From: Myxococcota bacterium
GTDB lineage: Bacteria > Myxococcota_A > UBA796 > UBA2385
Length of the DNA stretch: 53,381 nucleotides
Direction: 5' to 3'
Assembly: GCA_023150805.1 (NCBI GenBank)
Contig: JAKLKF010000044.1
Coordinates: 1 to 53,381 of the forward strand
How positions within the stretch are numbered: the first letter of the stretch is position 1; each line of letters starts with the position of its first letter. The notes under the pieces are model-generated. The model saw only the letters and a program-made list of their open reading frames with translations. It did not search any database and had not been told where the DNA came from. Below are positions 7,823 to 15,464 of the stretch, in pieces. The position numbers and the translations under genes are program-made.

Positions 7823-9258
7823 AAGGCCCAGGGACGCGGCCACTCATCGGACAGGGTCGAGAACCAGACGTGCATGCCCGCCATGAAGCTGAAGGTGTAG
7901 TGGATCATCACCATGTCGTCGATGGCGTCGCCGTCCACGTCGGCGTCGAAGGTGATGTGATAGGCCGGGTCCCAGCTCATGTCGATGAAGGTGATGCCAT
8001 CGCTGTACACCCTGGTGCCCTCCACCGGGCCGTGGAACAGGCGGGCGTCCTGGTGGGCCAGCACCAGCTCGTCCCGACCGTCTCCGTCCAGGTCACCCCC
8101 GGTGAACATCTCGGTGGGCATGTAGCTGTGGTCCACCTCCCCCAGGACCGTGCCGGTGGCTTCGGCCTCGATGTGCATCGGGCCCGCCAGGGGCCCCGAC
8201 AGGATCCAGACCGTGCCCGCGAACATCATGTCGTCCACGTAGCTGCCGCGAGAGGCGATGGCGATATCGGTGTAGCCATCTCCGTCCAGGTCTCCCGCCG
8301 ACTTCGTGTAGGTCCCCACCTCGTCACAGCCACGGTAGGTTCCATCCGCACCGCAGCGGGAGCCGAAGCGCGCCAGGGTGGCGTCGGCCTCGCCCGTCGT
8401 TCGTGCTTCCGTGATCGGGCCGTCATAGACGTAGACCTGTCCTTCGTCCTCCGTGAGGGTGAAGGCGCCGACCGCCATGTCGTTGATTCCGTCGGCGTTG
8501 TGGTCCCAGCCGCCACCCACGAAGCGGTCTTCCAAGTCAATCCAGTCGTAACGCACCACGCCGCCCAGTACGGTATCCCAGGGCTGGTCCGCCAGCTCGC
8601 CTTCGACGGGCATGGCCTGAACGGCCAGGACGTCGTCGCCGTCGTCGTCCGTGAGGAACCGGGCGATGTCGGGGATGGAGTCGCCGGTGATGTCGCCGAT
8701 TTCATGGACTCGAAAAGGAAGAGGAACCAGCGCACCGCCTAGGACATCCCCGCCATCAGCACGTGGCAGATAGTAGAATGCCTCGTACCCGCCAGTGGCC
8801 ACCAACAGGTCTGCCGCGCCGTCTCCGTCGAGATCGGTCAGGTCGCCTGTCGTAGCTGCCCAGATGCCTATCTCCTCAGCCTCCACCCATTCCGCTGCTG
8901 TAGACTCCATTGGCCGAACGGCGTCTCCTTCTGGCGACAGCACAATGCTCGCTATCATGCCCATGTAAATCGATGGACCATCGTCAGTCGCCCACTTTGC
9001 ATACGAGCCAATGAGTACTGAGCCGGGCGCTTCCAAGTCCCACGATCGAGTCAGAACCGGAACAGTTCCGGGGCTAAGGGCTCTGCATGAACGATAAGCC
9101 ACATCACCCAGCCGCCAGTCTCCAAACTCATCGCTCTCGAATTTCGCCCCTTCCACCTCTGCGCAGGCGTCATCCACCACCTCTGCGCAAGTCGTGTCTT
9201 CGCACGGCAAGTCCCCCCCCTTGCCTTTGCACGCCCACATCAGCATCGCCAGCCACAT
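7819..9258 (-). CDS. FG-GAP/VCBS-repeat lipoprotein
   Basis: 479 residues with at least six integrin-alpha-like (FG-GAP) repeats, visible as calcium-loop motifs such as LDGDGAADLLVA, GDLDGDGYTDIAIAS, GDLDGDGRDELVLAH and ADVDGDAIDDMVM. These form a beta-propeller on the cell surface. The start ATG at 9258 has GGAGG upstream and lies directly after an in-frame stop, so it cannot extend. The first ten residues (MWLAMLMWAC) look like a very short lipoprotein signal ending in a lipobox-like L-M-W-A-C with no basic n-region, which is unusual. Two Cys pairs lie near the N-terminus. It lies 9 bp after the glycoside-hydrolase-like gene and is the last gene of that operon. Ligand or function is unknown. 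Confidence 0.82.
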   Translation of the reverse strand: MWLAMLMWACKGKGGDLPCEDTTCAEVVDDACAEVEGAKFESDEFGDWRLGDVAYRSCRALSPGTVPVLTRSWDLEAPGSVLIGSYAKWATDDGPSIYMGMIASIVLSPEGDAVRPMESTAAEWVEAEEIGIWAATTGDLTDLDGDGAADLLVATGGYEAFYYLPRADGGDVLGGALVPLPFRVHEIGDITGDSIPDIARFLTDDDGDDVLAVQAMPVEGELADQPWDTVLGGVVRYDWIDLEDRFVGGGWDHNADGINDMAVGAFTLTEDEGQVYVYDGPITEARTTGEADATLARFGSRCGADGTYRGCDEVGTYTKSAGDLDGDGYTDIAIASRGSYVDDMMFAGTVWILSGPLAGPMHIEAEATGTVLGEVDHSYMPTEMFTGGDLDGDGRDELVLAHQDARLFHGPVEGTRVYSDGITFIDMSWDPAYHITFDADVDGDAIDDMVMIHYTFSFMAGMHVWFSTLSDEWPRPWAL

Positions 9259-9267
9259 CCGGCCTCC

Positions 9268-11835
9268 TCAGACCATGGACACGGTCAGTTGCACCGGCGA
9301 CAGCAGGACCACCACGTCTCCGCCGCGGAACAGCTCCAGACCCACGGTCCGGGTCGCACCGGGAAAGGCCTCTTCCAGCATGCCGATCGAGTCCACCAGG
9401 CGGTAGCGTGGCAGCGGCGTGGCCTCACTCTCGCGGTCCTCATCGACCGTCCACGATCGCCAGATCTCGGGGCTCTCCGCCCACGGCTCCAAACGCTTCA
9501 CCTCGCCCAGCCGGCCATCGGCCGACTCGATCTGCACCACGTGGGCACCCGCGGAAGCCGCGGTCGGATCGACCAGCAGCACGTAGGCCCAGGTCAGTCC
9601 CACTGTGACGTTTTCGCCGATGCGCTCCAAGTCCAGCCCTTCCAGCTCGAAGACGAACACCGGGGTGGCCTCCCACGGGCGGTTGGGAGCATCCGCACCC
9701 AAGGTCAGCCAGGACCGCGAGGGGAAGGCCGCTGGCAGCACGCAGCGCACCTCGATGGCGGTCCACATCAGCAGGGCCGCCCGGTGGAAGGCGAAGTACG
9801 CCGGCTTGGCCAGCGCGTCCGCCGCCGCGCCTTCCACGTCCTCCTCCGGGGTCTCTCGCAAGCCACAGCCCGACCAGGTGTCGCTGGTGTAGCACCAGGG
9901 GTGGTGGCCCGCGCGGTAGGCGCCGGCCGCGCGCGCCGCCAGCAGCCGGCGCCAGGTGTCATTGGCCTGGAAGGCCAGGCGCTGCGCTGTCGACAGCACC
10001 TCGTCCGGGCCCAGGCCCTCCGCCACCGCGAAGCGGCGCGAGTCCGCGCTGGCGCTCGACTCCACTACGGTCACCTGGCTTCCCAGGCCGCGGGAGATCA
10101 GCAGGTTCGCGATCGCCTGCAGGTCCGAGAACAGCCAGCCCGCGTGCAGCGGGCCGATCGAGATGGACTCCGACTCGCTGTCTTCGGTCCCCGGGTCCTG
10201 GAAGTGGTACCAGTGCAGGTCGATGCCCCCGAACAGCTCGGCGATGGGTGGCAGGAAGTCATAGGGGGTGGACAGATCGACGCCGGTGGGCAACTCGCCC
10301 CGCAGCAGGCGCCAGGTCAAGGCCAGGCGGTCGCACAGCGCATCCAGGAACTGGAACTTCCATGTCCAGCTCAACGGGGTGTTCTCCGACACCGGGGGAA
10401 ACTCGCCGACCTCGCCGAACTCCGCGGGCGGGCTCAGGTCGGCGAGCTGCACGCTGTGCAAGCCCGGCAGGTACAGCATTGGCATCGCCCAGCGGCTGCC
10501 CTTGGCCGCCCGGAAGCCCTCCACGAAGCCGATGGCGCTGTAGACCACGAAGCGCGTCCACAGGGCCGCCGTCTCCTCCACCAGGCTCACGTCCTCCCCC
10601 GTGCGGGAGGACACGCCCTCCATGATGTTCCGGGTGTCACACTCGTTGCCCAGCTCGATCCCGTCGACGACGTTCTCCAGCGCGAACTCGGCCCGCTCTT
10701 CGTCGGTGAGCAGGGACGCCGCCTCCGTCTCGGCGTCCACCAGCAGGGTCGCGCAGGCCCGGGCGATGGCCTGGATCGCGCGCGCCTTTCCAGGCTGGGT
10801 GAAGTCCATGCTGACCAGCGTGTACTTCACCACGGCCGCGAGGCTGGGGTCGGCCTCGGCGTCGGCTATCGTGTCGGCGCCGACCCAGTCCGGGCTCCAG
10901 TAGGACCGAAGCACGTTGGTCAACGGTCTCCTGGCCAGGAGCACCCGCGCCAGTTCGCCCCAGGCCGATACCGGCTGGTGCAGATCCGACCAGGGAAGCA
11001 GCAGGTCATCGTCATCTCGCGGATCGAAGGTGTGGGCCGCATCGCGGTCGGGTTTGTCCAGCAGGATCTTGCTCCCACCACCCAACGTGAAGAAGGTGAA
11101 GCGGAGCCGGACGCCGCGCCGCCAGGCGGCGACCAGCAGCTCGGCGAAGCGGGTGGTATTCGATGGCTGCAGAGCGTCATACGCCTGTCGCCCCAATTTC
11201 ACTAAATCCCCAATCTCCTCCTCATCCACCGGGATCGGCGTGGGCACCTTCCACTCGACCTCGCCCGACGGCAGGACCAGCGGCCCATCGGTAAGCGCGC
11301 CCCAGGACAGGTCGCGGGCCCCGTACTGCCGCGCCAGGTCGACCCCCAGCTCCATCGCGTCATCGAGCTGGTCGGTCGCCGCGCCGAAGCGGTCCTTCCC
11401 CACGTCCTCGTAGGAGAACAGCTTCAGCGACCCGATCGCCATCCCGGCCTGGTCGGTGCCCACCACCTCGGCTCCGCCGACCGGTTCCAGGTCCGGTTCG
11501 AGCGGCCGCCGGAAGGCGGCGATTGCGTGATCGATCTGCTCCCATGACAGGTCCAGCGGATCGGCCCGCGACACCGCCGCCGCGCCCCCGACCCCGGCCG
11601 CCACCAGCGGATCGGTCGGCAGGTCGACCACCGCCGCCGAGTAGCTGCGCCGCAGCACGTCGCCGGGCTTCCGCTTGCGGTCGGGACCCTGCTGCTGCGC
11701 CTTCCGCACCAGGTGGCGGAAGACCCGCGCCTGCTCGACCTGGTCGGCATCGGCGCGGCAGCGCTCGCCGTCCGAGCGCCCGCGCCGGCTGATTCCCGTC
11801 GTGCCGAATCCCGTGGTACCGAGGGGAGCCGCCAT
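9268..11835 (-). CDS. Unknown 855-residue protein, probable clan-A glycoside-hydrolase-like TIM barrel
   Basis: I do not recognise a named family. The central part looks like a (beta/alpha)8 barrel of glycoside hydrolase clan A. Glu398 in ELGNECD fits the Asn-Glu acid/base pair at the end of strand 4, GIDLHWYHF (residues 537-545) fits strand 6, and Glu592 in QVTVVESS fits the nucleophile ending strand 7. AKPAYFAFHRA (676-686) recalls the last barrel helix, and a beta-rich domain follows from about 720. The first 90 residues are charged and low in structure, and there is no signal peptide. ATG 11835 lies 8 bp after the upstream gene's stop. If the reading is right, it cleaves or transfers glycans, and the surface FG-GAP lipoprotein downstream may work with it. 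Confidence 0.55.
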   Translation of the reverse strand: MAAPLGTTGFGTTGISRRGRSDGERCRADADQVEQARVFRHLVRKAQQQGPDRKRKPGDVLRRSYSAAVVDLPTDPLVAAGVGGAAAVSRADPLDLSWEQIDHAIAAFRRPLEPDLEPVGGAEVVGTDQAGMAIGSLKLFSYEDVGKDRFGAATDQLDDAMELGVDLARQYGARDLSWGALTDGPLVLPSGEVEWKVPTPIPVDEEEIGDLVKLGRQAYDALQPSNTTRFAELLVAAWRRGVRLRFTFFTLGGGSKILLDKPDRDAAHTFDPRDDDDLLLPWSDLHQPVSAWGELARVLLARRPLTNVLRSYWSPDWVGADTIADAEADPSLAAVVKYTLVSMDFTQPGKARAIQAIARACATLLVDAETEAASLLTDEERAEFALENVVDGIELGNECDTRNIMEGVSSRTGEDVSLVEETAALWTRFVVYSAIGFVEGFRAAKGSRWAMPMLYLPGLHSVQLADLSPPAEFGEVGEFPPVSENTPLSWTWKFQFLDALCDRLALTWRLLRGELPTGVDLSTPYDFLPPIAELFGGIDLHWYHFQDPGTEDSESESISIGPLHAGWLFSDLQAIANLLISRGLGSQVTVVESSASADSRRFAVAEGLGPDEVLSTAQRLAFQANDTWRRLLAARAAGAYRAGHHPWCYTSDTWSGCGLRETPEEDVEGAAADALAKPAYFAFHRAALLMWTAIEVRCVLPAAFPSRSWLTLGADAPNRPWEATPVFVFELEGLDLERIGENVTVGLTWAYVLLVDPTAASAGAHVVQIESADGRLGEVKRLEPWAESPEIWRSWTVDEDRESEATPLPRYRLVDSIGMLEEAFPGATRTVGLELFRGGDVVVLLSPVQLTVSMV

Positions 11836-11843
11836 CTCCGCGC

Positions 11844-12254
11844 TCACACGTACGGGAAGAGCGTGCCGACCATCCGCACCGTCGCCTGCTCCAACTGGGC
11901 GCCCGAGATGGCCGAGACGTCCAAGGCCATGTCGACGTTGTCGGCAAAGGGACCGACAATGTTGAAGGGCTGGGGGAAGGCGGTCGTGAGGTCGGGGCTG
12001 GTGAAGAAGGCCTGGTAGCTCGGGTCGAGCGCGGACGGCAGCCTGGACAGGCCGGTCTCGTACAGGTGCAGCTTCAGCTTCGCGTTGGGGGTGCGCTGTG
12101 GCATCTCCACCGACACGCGCACCTGGGCGACGCCACCCACCGCCTTGCGCACCGTCTCGCCAAAGCTGGACAGCCAGTAGCGACGTGCCGTGCCGTCGGT
12201 GTTGCTGAAGAAGTTGCCTTCGAAGAGGACCACGGTGGTCTTGGACATCCGCAT
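11844..12254 (-). CDS. Small protein of unknown function, first gene of the three-gene minus operon
   Basis: 136 residues, beta-rich, no signal peptide and no cysteine in the mature part. The start at 12254 (MRMSKTTVV) is preferred over Met at 12248 because GAGG lies six bases before it. The sequence has recurring aromatic/hydrophobic strands (GNFFSNTDGTARRYWL, QAFFTSPDLTTAFPQPF) but no motif I can name. A promoter-like TTGACA/TATGGT lies about 75 bp upstream, and two co-directional genes follow after 8 and 9 bp gaps. It is probably a partner or small beta-sandwich subunit of the glycoside-hydrolase-like protein; this is inferred from operon position only. Confidence 0.7.
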   Translation of the reverse strand: MRMSKTTVVLFEGNFFSNTDGTARRYWLSSFGETVRKAVGGVAQVRVSVEMPQRTPNAKLKLHLYETGLSRLPSALDPSYQAFFTSPDLTTAFPQPFNIVGPFADNVDMALDVSAISGAQLEQATVRMVGTLFPYV

Positions 12255-12273
12255 GGCGCACCTCGTACGGAAC

Positions 12274-12316
12274 GGGGAGGGCGCCGGGGAGGGCGCCGGG
12301 GAGGGCGCCGGGGAGG
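12274..12316. repeat. 12-bp tandem repeat in the 5' leader of the minus operon
   Basis: GGGGAGGGCGCC (plus strand) is present in three perfect copies at 12274-12309 and one partial copy to 12316. It lies between the promoter-like element at 12327-12356 and the start codon at 12254, so it would be transcribed as repeated GGCGCCCTCCCC in the 5' leader. Each copy includes the self-complementary GGCGCC, so the RNA could fold. Confidence 0.9.
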
Positions 12317-12326
12317 AACCAAACCA

Positions 12327-12356
12327 ACCATAGCGCATGCGAGGACTCGATGTCAA
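12327..12356 (-). promoter_or_regulatory. Sigma70-type promoter for the minus operon
   Basis: On the minus strand, a consensus TTGACA (plus 12351-12356) is followed after 18 bp by TATGGT (plus 12327-12332), four of six matches to TATAAT. Transcription would start near 12320 and read through the tandem-repeat leader into the gene at 12254. It is the best promoter seen in the window. Confidence 0.6.
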
Positions 12357-12570
12357 AGCGCGGTTTCGAGGCGGCCCGGCCGCAGGCGCAGCGTCCTCAC
12401 CCACCGGCCCCTGTGCCCGATGGGGTGGCTGCGCGCCTGCTCCGGGCCGCCATCTCCCGCCTCCTGCGCCCCTGCGCGACCTGACGGGGACCAGCGACCA
12501 GTGCATCCCGCCCGGCGGGCCTTCCCTCCGCGCCCGACCGAGGTAGAGCGGCCGTTCCCCCGAGGCCCCC

Positions 12571-13965
12571 GTGATCGTCCTCATCCAGCCCGAGAGCCGC
12601 GAGCAGGGCAAGCTCATCTACCCGCCCCTGGGCCTGATGGCGGTGGCCGCGCGCCCGCACCAGGCCGGCATCCCGGTCCGCATCCTCGACGGCAACGTGA
12701 TGGACCGGGCCGAGCTGGTGGCCGAGCTGCAGCGCCTGCGGCCTCGCCTGGTCGGCATCACCAGCTTCACCGGGCCCATGCTCAAGAACGCGCTGGAGCT
12801 GTCGGCCATCGCCAAGAAGACCGGCGCGGTCGTGGTGTGGGGCGGCGTGCACGCCAGCATCCTGCCCGAGCAGGTCCTGGCCGAGCCCTCCATCGACGTG
12901 GTCGTGCTCTTCGAGGGGGACGAGGCCCTGGTCGACCTGTACGAGCACCTGGACGATCTGTCGAAGGTGCGGGGCATCGCCTTCCGCCAGGACGGCCAGG
13001 TCGTGCGCACCGAGCCGCGGCCGCTCATCCCCGACCTGGCGGTGCTGCCGGCCTTCCCCTGGCACCTGGTCGACGGCGAGCGCTACGTCATCCCCTGGGC
13101 CCAGGCGGCGCGCACCCTGCCCATCATCTCCTCGCGTGGCTGCCCCTACCGCTGCACCTTCTGCTACAACCTCGTCTTCAACGAGCAGAAGTGGCGCCCC
13201 TTCCCCGTCGAGCGGGTCAAGGCGGAGATCGACGAGCTGCAGGGCCGCTTCCGGCTGGACGGGGTGCGCCTGGACGCCAGCGACCTGTTCATCGGCCCCC
13301 GGCGGGAGCACCGCGCCCTGGCGATGGAGATCGTCGAGCACTGCCACCGGCGCGGGCTGAAGTGGGCCGCCCAGGTGCGGACCAACCAGATCGACCCGCA
13401 GACCCTGGAGACCTTCGCGAAGCTGGGCTGCAACTACCTGTTCTTCGGCATCGAGAGCGGGTCGCGGCGGGTGCTCAAGGAGATCTACAAGGACGTGCGG
13501 GTGGAGGAGATCCGCCGCGTGCTCGACCGCACGAACCAGCTCGGCATCAAGTCGGCGGCCGGTGTCATGTACGACTTCCCCGGCGAGACGCTCGAGGACT
13601 TCCGGGAGACCGTGCACCTGTTCCAGCAGGCCAGCGTCCTGGTGCGCTTCAGCGCGCTCCAGCCCTACCCGGGCACGCCGGTCTTCGACCAGGTGCAGCG
13701 GGAGGGGCTGATGACGCTGCCGACCACCACCCTGGGCTGGACCACCTTCCAGTACGACCAGCCCCATGGACTGTCGAAGATCCCCGACGTGGCGGCCCGG
13801 GCGCGGCTGTGGAACCTCAAGTACAACTACGGCCACAACCTGCTGGTCACGCTCAAGCGCCGCGACTGGCACTTCCTGCGCACCATGGGCGGCAGCTTCG
13901 CCGACTACGCCGCCCAGCGGGGCCGGGGCTTCTTCGGTGGAAAGAGCTTCGAGCTCAACTACTGA
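12571..13965 (+). CDS. B12-binding-domain radical SAM protein
   Basis: 464 residues, GTG start at 12571 with GAGG at 12562-12565. The N-terminal 130 residues form a cobalamin-binding Rossmann-like domain (IVLIQPESREQ, VVWGGVHASILPEQ). The radical SAM core follows, with the cluster triad Cys191-x3-Cys195-x2-Cys198 (RGCPYRCTFCYN), then GIESGSRRVLKEIYK and ALQPYPGTPVF, typical of this class. Such enzymes do radical methylations or rearrangements in lipid and secondary metabolism. The canonical cobalamin D-x-H-x2-G is not evident, so binding may be base-off without His, or lost. The next gene overlaps its 3' end by 29 bp, suggesting coupled action on an envelope lipid or glycan. Confidence 0.9.
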   Translation: MIVLIQPESREQGKLIYPPLGLMAVAARPHQAGIPVRILDGNVMDRAELVAELQRLRPRLVGITSFTGPMLKNALELSAIAKKTGAVVVWGGVHASILPEQVLAEPSIDVVVLFEGDEALVDLYEHLDDLSKVRGIAFRQDGQVVRTEPRPLIPDLAVLPAFPWHLVDGERYVIPWAQAARTLPIISSRGCPYRCTFCYNLVFNEQKWRPFPVERVKAEIDELQGRFRLDGVRLDASDLFIGPRREHRALAMEIVEHCHRRGLKWAAQVRTNQIDPQTLETFAKLGCNYLFFGIESGSRRVLKEIYKDVRVEEIRRVLDRTNQLGIKSAAGVMYDFPGETLEDFRETVHLFQQASVLVRFSALQPYPGTPVFDQVQREGLMTLPTTTLGWTTFQYDQPHGLSKIPDVAARARLWNLKYNYGHNLLVTLKRRDWHFLRTMGGSFADYAAQRGRGFFGGKSFELNY

Positions 13966-15412
13966 GCGCCTGCCCCTGCCCGGTGCGATCGGGCTGCTCC
14001 TGGTCCTGTGGGCCACGGGACTGTCCACCTTGCGCGCGGCCTGCGGGGGCGAGCTGTGCTTCCCCCTGGATGACGCCTGGATCCACCTGGCGATCGCCCG
14101 CAACCTGGTGGAGCACGGCACCTGGGGCCTGGTGCCCGGCGTGCCCGGGGGCAGCACGACCTCGCCGCTGTGGACAGCCCTGATCGTGCCCTGGCAGGCG
14201 GCCGGCCGGGGCCCCGAGGGGGCCCTGGGGATGGGCCTGCTCTCGGGCGCGCTGCTGCTGGCCGCCGCCGACCGGGCGCTGCGGGTTGAGGGGCTGGCCG
14301 CCGCGCCCCGCCTGTTCACGCTGATCGCCCTGGTCCTGCTGGTGCCGGTGCCGGCGATGGCCCTGCTGGGCATGGAGCACCTGCTGCACGCGGCGCTGGC
14401 GCTGGGCCTGCTGTCCCTGGCGGTGCAGGGGCGGTCGGCCCTGCCCCTGGCCGCCCTGCTGCCCCTGGCCCGTCCCGAGGGGCTGTTCGCGGTCGCCGTC
14501 GCCGGCGTCCTGCTCCGGCACCGGCCCGCCGCCGCGCTGGGGACCCTGGCGGCCGGCCTGGTCCCGCTCGGGCTGTACGGCGCCTGGAGCGTGGCCCAGG
14601 GCTGGTTCTGGCTGCCGGCGCCGGCCCTGCTGAAGTCCGGCCTGGCCCAACCGGACGCAGCACCCTGGGACCGGGCCCTGGACAACCTGCGCGCGGCGCC
14701 CGCCCTGGCCCTGGCGGCGCTGGCCCTGCTGGCCCTCGGCCGCCGATCGCCGCGCTGGTCCCTGGCGGCCACCGCCTGCCTGGGCCTGCAGCTCGGCCTG
14801 GCCCGGGTGGGCTGGCTGTCCCGCTACGAGGCCTGGACCGTCGCCCTGACCGTCGTGGCCGCGGGCGCCGCCTGGCCCGGGCTCGGGCGCCTCCCCCGCC
14901 TCCTGGCCCTGGCCCTGGCCCTGCTGCTCGCCCCGCGAGCCTGGCGCGCGTCCGCCGAGCAGCCCGACCGCGCCGCCATGACCTGGCGGATGCACGTGCA
15001 GCTCGGCCGCTTCCTCTCCACCCTGCCCCCCGGGACCGCGGTCGGCGGCACCGAGGCGGGCGCGCCCGTCTACCTCTCGTCGGTCCGCCTGGTCGATCTC
15101 GCCGGGCTGGGCCACGCCGAGGTCGCCCGCCAGCGCCTGGCCGGCACCTTCGACGCGGACGCCGTCGGCCGGGTCCTGGACGCCGAGGGCGCCGACCTGG
15201 TCACGGTCTTCGGCTGGTTCGACGGCCCGCCCCACGGCCCGGGGATGCCACCGGGCTGGACCCTGGTGGCGCGGTGGCCCGACCCGGGGATCCCGGCCGA
15301 CAGCCAGCTCGGCTTCTGGGCGCGCCAGGGGCAGGAGGAGGGGGTGCGCGAGCGGCTGCGAGCCTGGCAGGGCACGCTGCCCGGCAGCGTGCGACCGATC
15401 GCCCCGCCCTGA
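13937..15412 (+). CDS. GT-C fold membrane glycosyltransferase-like protein
   Basis: About 491 residues with roughly 9-10 hydrophobic helices. After the first helix the motif FPLDDAWIHLAIARNLVEHG gives the loop acidic pair (DD) typical of GT-C glycosyltransferases of the ArnT/PMT kind, which use a polyprenyl-phosphate sugar donor; STTSPLWTALI follows. The C-terminal 150 residues form a soluble domain. The start is uncertain: GTG 13937 is the only standard start before the first helix, overlaps the radical SAM gene by 29 bp and has a weak upstream purine stretch. The sugar and acceptor are unknown. Confidence 0.7.
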   Translation: MERASSSTTERLPLPGAIGLLLVLWATGLSTLRAACGGELCFPLDDAWIHLAIARNLVEHGTWGLVPGVPGGSTTSPLWTALIVPWQAAGRGPEGALGMGLLSGALLLAAADRALRVEGLAAAPRLFTLIALVLLVPVPAMALLGMEHLLHAALALGLLSLAVQGRSALPLAALLPLARPEGLFAVAVAGVLLRHRPAAALGTLAAGLVPLGLYGAWSVAQGWFWLPAPALLKSGLAQPDAAPWDRALDNLRAAPALALAALALLALGRRSPRWSLAATACLGLQLGLARVGWLSRYEAWTVALTVVAAGAAWPGLGRLPRLLALALALLLAPRAWRASAEQPDRAAMTWRMHVQLGRFLSTLPPGTAVGGTEAGAPVYLSSVRLVDLAGLGHAEVARQRLAGTFDADAVGRVLDAEGADLVTVFGWFDGPPHGPGMPPGWTLVARWPDPGIPADSQLGFWARQGQEEGVRERLRAWQGTLPGSVRPIAPP

Positions 15413-15464
15413 GCCGGGACAGGGCCCCGGAACCGCGGCGCGGATACGGCGTGAGTGGAGGACC

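Larger units (their letters stand above)
12255..12570. other. Divergent intergenic region, 316 bp
   Basis: It separates the minus-strand operon (start 12254) from the plus-strand radical SAM gene (start 12571). It holds the 12-bp tandem repeat and the minus-strand promoter. From about 12360 to 12560 I see no gene, RNA motif or convincing plus-strand promoter. Frames open through it lack homology and are best explained by high GC. Confidence 0.6.

Noticed and set aside
5310..7847. 845-codon open frame on the minus strand across hscB-hscA
   Set aside because: Antisense to two certain chaperone genes, with shadow-frame composition and no recognisable domain. The same applies to the long open frames opposite the Lon-like, UbiB-like and metallopeptidase genes.
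9268..12327. A single 1019-residue protein reading through the glycoside-hydrolase-like gene and its upstream neighbour
   Set aside because: The first 160 codons overlap the well-supported small gene 11844-12254 in another frame. ATG 11835, eight bases after that gene's stop, gives a cleaner start.
12255..12570. tRNA or small RNA gene in the largest intergenic gap
   Set aside because: No cloverleaf, no T-loop GTTCRANNC and no terminator-like hairpin with T-run was found.
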